A stretch of 6,117 nt of DNA from Omnitrophica WOR_2 bacterium RIFCSPHIGHO2_01_FULL_52_10. Lineage in GTDB: Bacteria > Omnitrophota > Gorgyraeia > Zapsychrales > Zapsychraceae. The position numbers and the translations under genes were made by a program. Shown in pieces: positions 4,830-6,117 of this stretch; the stretch's first letter is position 1; the number at the start of each line of letters is the position of its first letter. The notes under the pieces were generated by a model. The model made no database searches. It worked only from the letters and a program-made list of their open reading frames with translations, and had not been told where the DNA came from. The stretch covers positions 1 to 6,117 of the forward strand of contig MHGM01000044.1 of assembly GCA_001805565.1 (NCBI GenBank), written 5' to 3'.

Positions 4830-6117
4830 TTATTCTAGGACACAGTCAGTCGGAGCTGGTTTTTCCATGAGCGCTTTGGTGGCTTCGTTTTCCTGCAGGT
4901 GGCGGATGATGCCGTCGGCGCCGACGCGGCGGTGAAACGCGCCGAGGCCTTCGTTCGTCTTGCGGTTTTTTTGGTAGAATTTGAACAGGGCATCGATGAC
5001 GACGGCCACACCCTCGCGCGGCACCGAACGCAGATACATTTCCTCCCCGTCGGATGAGATCAGCGGTTTGCCCTGGAAGCGGGCGGATTCGTCGCCGAAT
5101 AACTTGAACTGGTAACGGTCGACTCCGGAGCCGACCAGACCTATCGTTTTCGTCGCCGGACGGAAGCACTGCCGTTCGCAGCCAGTGATACCGATGGATT
5201 CTTTCAGGTCGCCCCAGCCCAATTGCTCCAATTCATCGATGAGAAGCGGTTCGAATTTCTCGGATTCGGTGTAGGTCAGCCGGCACGTGTCGCGGCCCAC
5301 GCACGCGCCCGAATGAAGCCGTAGCGCGGAATAAGCCTTGCCGTTACGCGCGCCGTAGCCGTACTTTTTAAGGTCGGCTTCGAATTCTTTCATCGGGCCC
5401 TTGGGGATGTTGGTAAAAAGAACATCCTGGTTGGGCGTGATCATGAATTCGACCGGGTATTTGTTCACGATATCGCGCACCATCGATTTCAGCCGGCCGT
5501 TGGAGCTGGTGTCAGAGAGGCGGCCGTTCTCGATGAAGACACCATAAGCCAAGAGACCGTTCGATGGTTGTTCCTGCCAGCCAAAATGAAGATGGCGATC
5601 CCCGTAATCGTGCGTAGGCTCCGGTAAAGGGAGCTTGAATCCGGCATGATTACTTACTTGCGCGCGGAACCAGTCCACGCCTTGCTTTCGGATCACGTAT
5701 TTTAATCGCGCCCAAAAACGGTTCTGCCGGTCTCCGTATTTCTGGTGGACGGCCACGACACCGTCTAAGACTTTCATCAATTGCGCTTCCGGCACAATGG
5801 TCAGAGGTTTACCCAGCGTGGCGGTACCCGGTTTGCCGTTCCGTTCGCCCTGGCTGCCGCCGACGTAGACCTGGAACGCGCTGACCTTGCCGTTGACGAG
5901 AACGGGAGCGATGGCCATGTCATTGGTCAGGCATTCAACGCAGTTGTCGGGAACGAGGGCCCCCGTCTTCGGGTCTTTATGGATTGTCGAAAAGGCGATC
6001 TTGAATTTGCGGTTTAAAAGGTTCGGCCCGTAGGCAAACGACTCGGCGGGCTTGCGGATATATTTCGGGTCAATGGCGAAGATTTCGATAAACGGTTCCC
6101 TCGGCAGCAGGAAATAT
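4830..6117 (-). CDS. Siroheme/4Fe-4S nitrite or sulfite reductase, N-terminus outside the window
   Basis: Assimilatory-type enzyme expected to carry out six-electron reduction of sulfite to sulfide or nitrite to ammonia in the cytoplasm. The frame is open to the window edge beyond the ATG at 5918, and the extra 66 codons are clearly homologous (LLNRKFKIAFS, DNCVECLTND), so that ATG is not the start. 428 residues are visible of a family usually around 550. The RKFK motif near visible residue 36 matches the lysines that bind substrate at the siroheme in CysI. The ferredoxin-like half-domain motif appears as EFMITPNQDVLFTNIP. The four cluster cysteines are present as C-x5-C (codons 5301-5303 and 5283-5285) and C-x3-C (codons 5178-5180 and 5166-5168); one of them also bridges to siroheme. 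The segment GLVGSGVDRYQFKLFGDE is typical of the C-terminal lobe. Substrate cannot be decided from sequence alone. It is convergent with cheA and probably transcribed independently. Confidence 0.88.
   Translation of the reverse strand, partial: YFLLPREPFIEIFAIDPKYIRKPAESFAYGPNLLNRKFKIAFSTIHKDPKTGALVPDNCVECLTNDMAIAPVLVNGKVSAFQVYVGGSQGERNGKPGTATLGKPLTIVPEAQLMKVLDGVVAVHQKYGDRQNRFWARLKYVIRKQGVDWFRAQVSNHAGFKLPLPEPTHDYGDRHLHFGWQEQPSNGLLAYGVFIENGRLSDTSSNGRLKSMVRDIVNKYPVEFMITPNQDVLFTNIPKGPMKEFEADLKKYGYGARNGKAYSALRLHSGACVGRDTCRLTYTESEKFEPLLIDELEQLGWGDLKESIGITGCERQCFRPATKTIGLVGSGVDRYQFKLFGDESARFQGKPLISSDGEEMYLRSVPREGVAVVIDALFKFYQKNRKTNEGLGAFHRRVGADGIIRHLQENEATKALMEKPAPTDCVLE

Noticed and set aside
5781..6017. 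+ strand frame of 78 codons at the right end
   Set aside because: It is antisense to conserved reductase sequence, including the RKFK substrate-binding motif, and has no recognisable features.

Overview
The window carries five protein-coding genes and at least three families of palindromic repeat. Four genes on the + strand look like one chemosensory operon: a 5'-truncated CheV-like coupling protein (CheW domain plus receiver), a PilZ-domain protein, a CheW adaptor and a large CheA histidine kinase. Converging on them from the right end is a siroheme/4Fe-4S nitrite or sulfite reductase on the - strand, whose N-terminus lies outside the window. No tRNA, rRNA, CRISPR array, transposase or origin was seen, and no convincing promoter.

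Layout: 1-822 CheV-like (start missing); 824-1288 PilZ, one base after the CheV stop; 1289-1448 a 160-bp gap almost filled by a degraded inverted-repeat element (1235-1419) that also supplies the last 17 codons of the PilZ gene and itself carries a 42-bp palindromic insertion; 1449-2009 CheW, whose N-terminal codons contain a perfect 36-bp-arm palindrome built of 9-bp units; 2027-4741 CheA; 4742-4829 an 88-bp convergent gap with hairpins; 4830-6117 the reductase (- strand).

How the genes fit together: CheW and the CheW domain of CheV would dock CheA to chemoreceptors. CheA autophosphorylates on its Hpt histidine (H198) and passes phosphate to receivers, of which the CheV receiver is one candidate. 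A c-di-GMP-binding PilZ protein made from the same transcript would couple second-messenger level to this pathway. No receptor, CheR, CheB or CheY is visible, so the output (flagella, pili or another function) cannot be decided here. The reductase has no evident link to the chemosensory genes.

Organism: a Gram-negative-type bacterium with moderately high GC. From memory, the AAATCCGAAATTCGAA-type inverted repeat and the CCTTCG...CGAAGG palindromes resemble intergenic repeats common in genomes of uncultured lineages such as Omnitrophota and Planctomycetota. That is a weak hint, not an assignment. The most noteworthy content is the repeat biology: one element nested inside another with an apparent 5-bp duplication, and palindromes that have become protein-coding at the edges of the PilZ and CheW genes.
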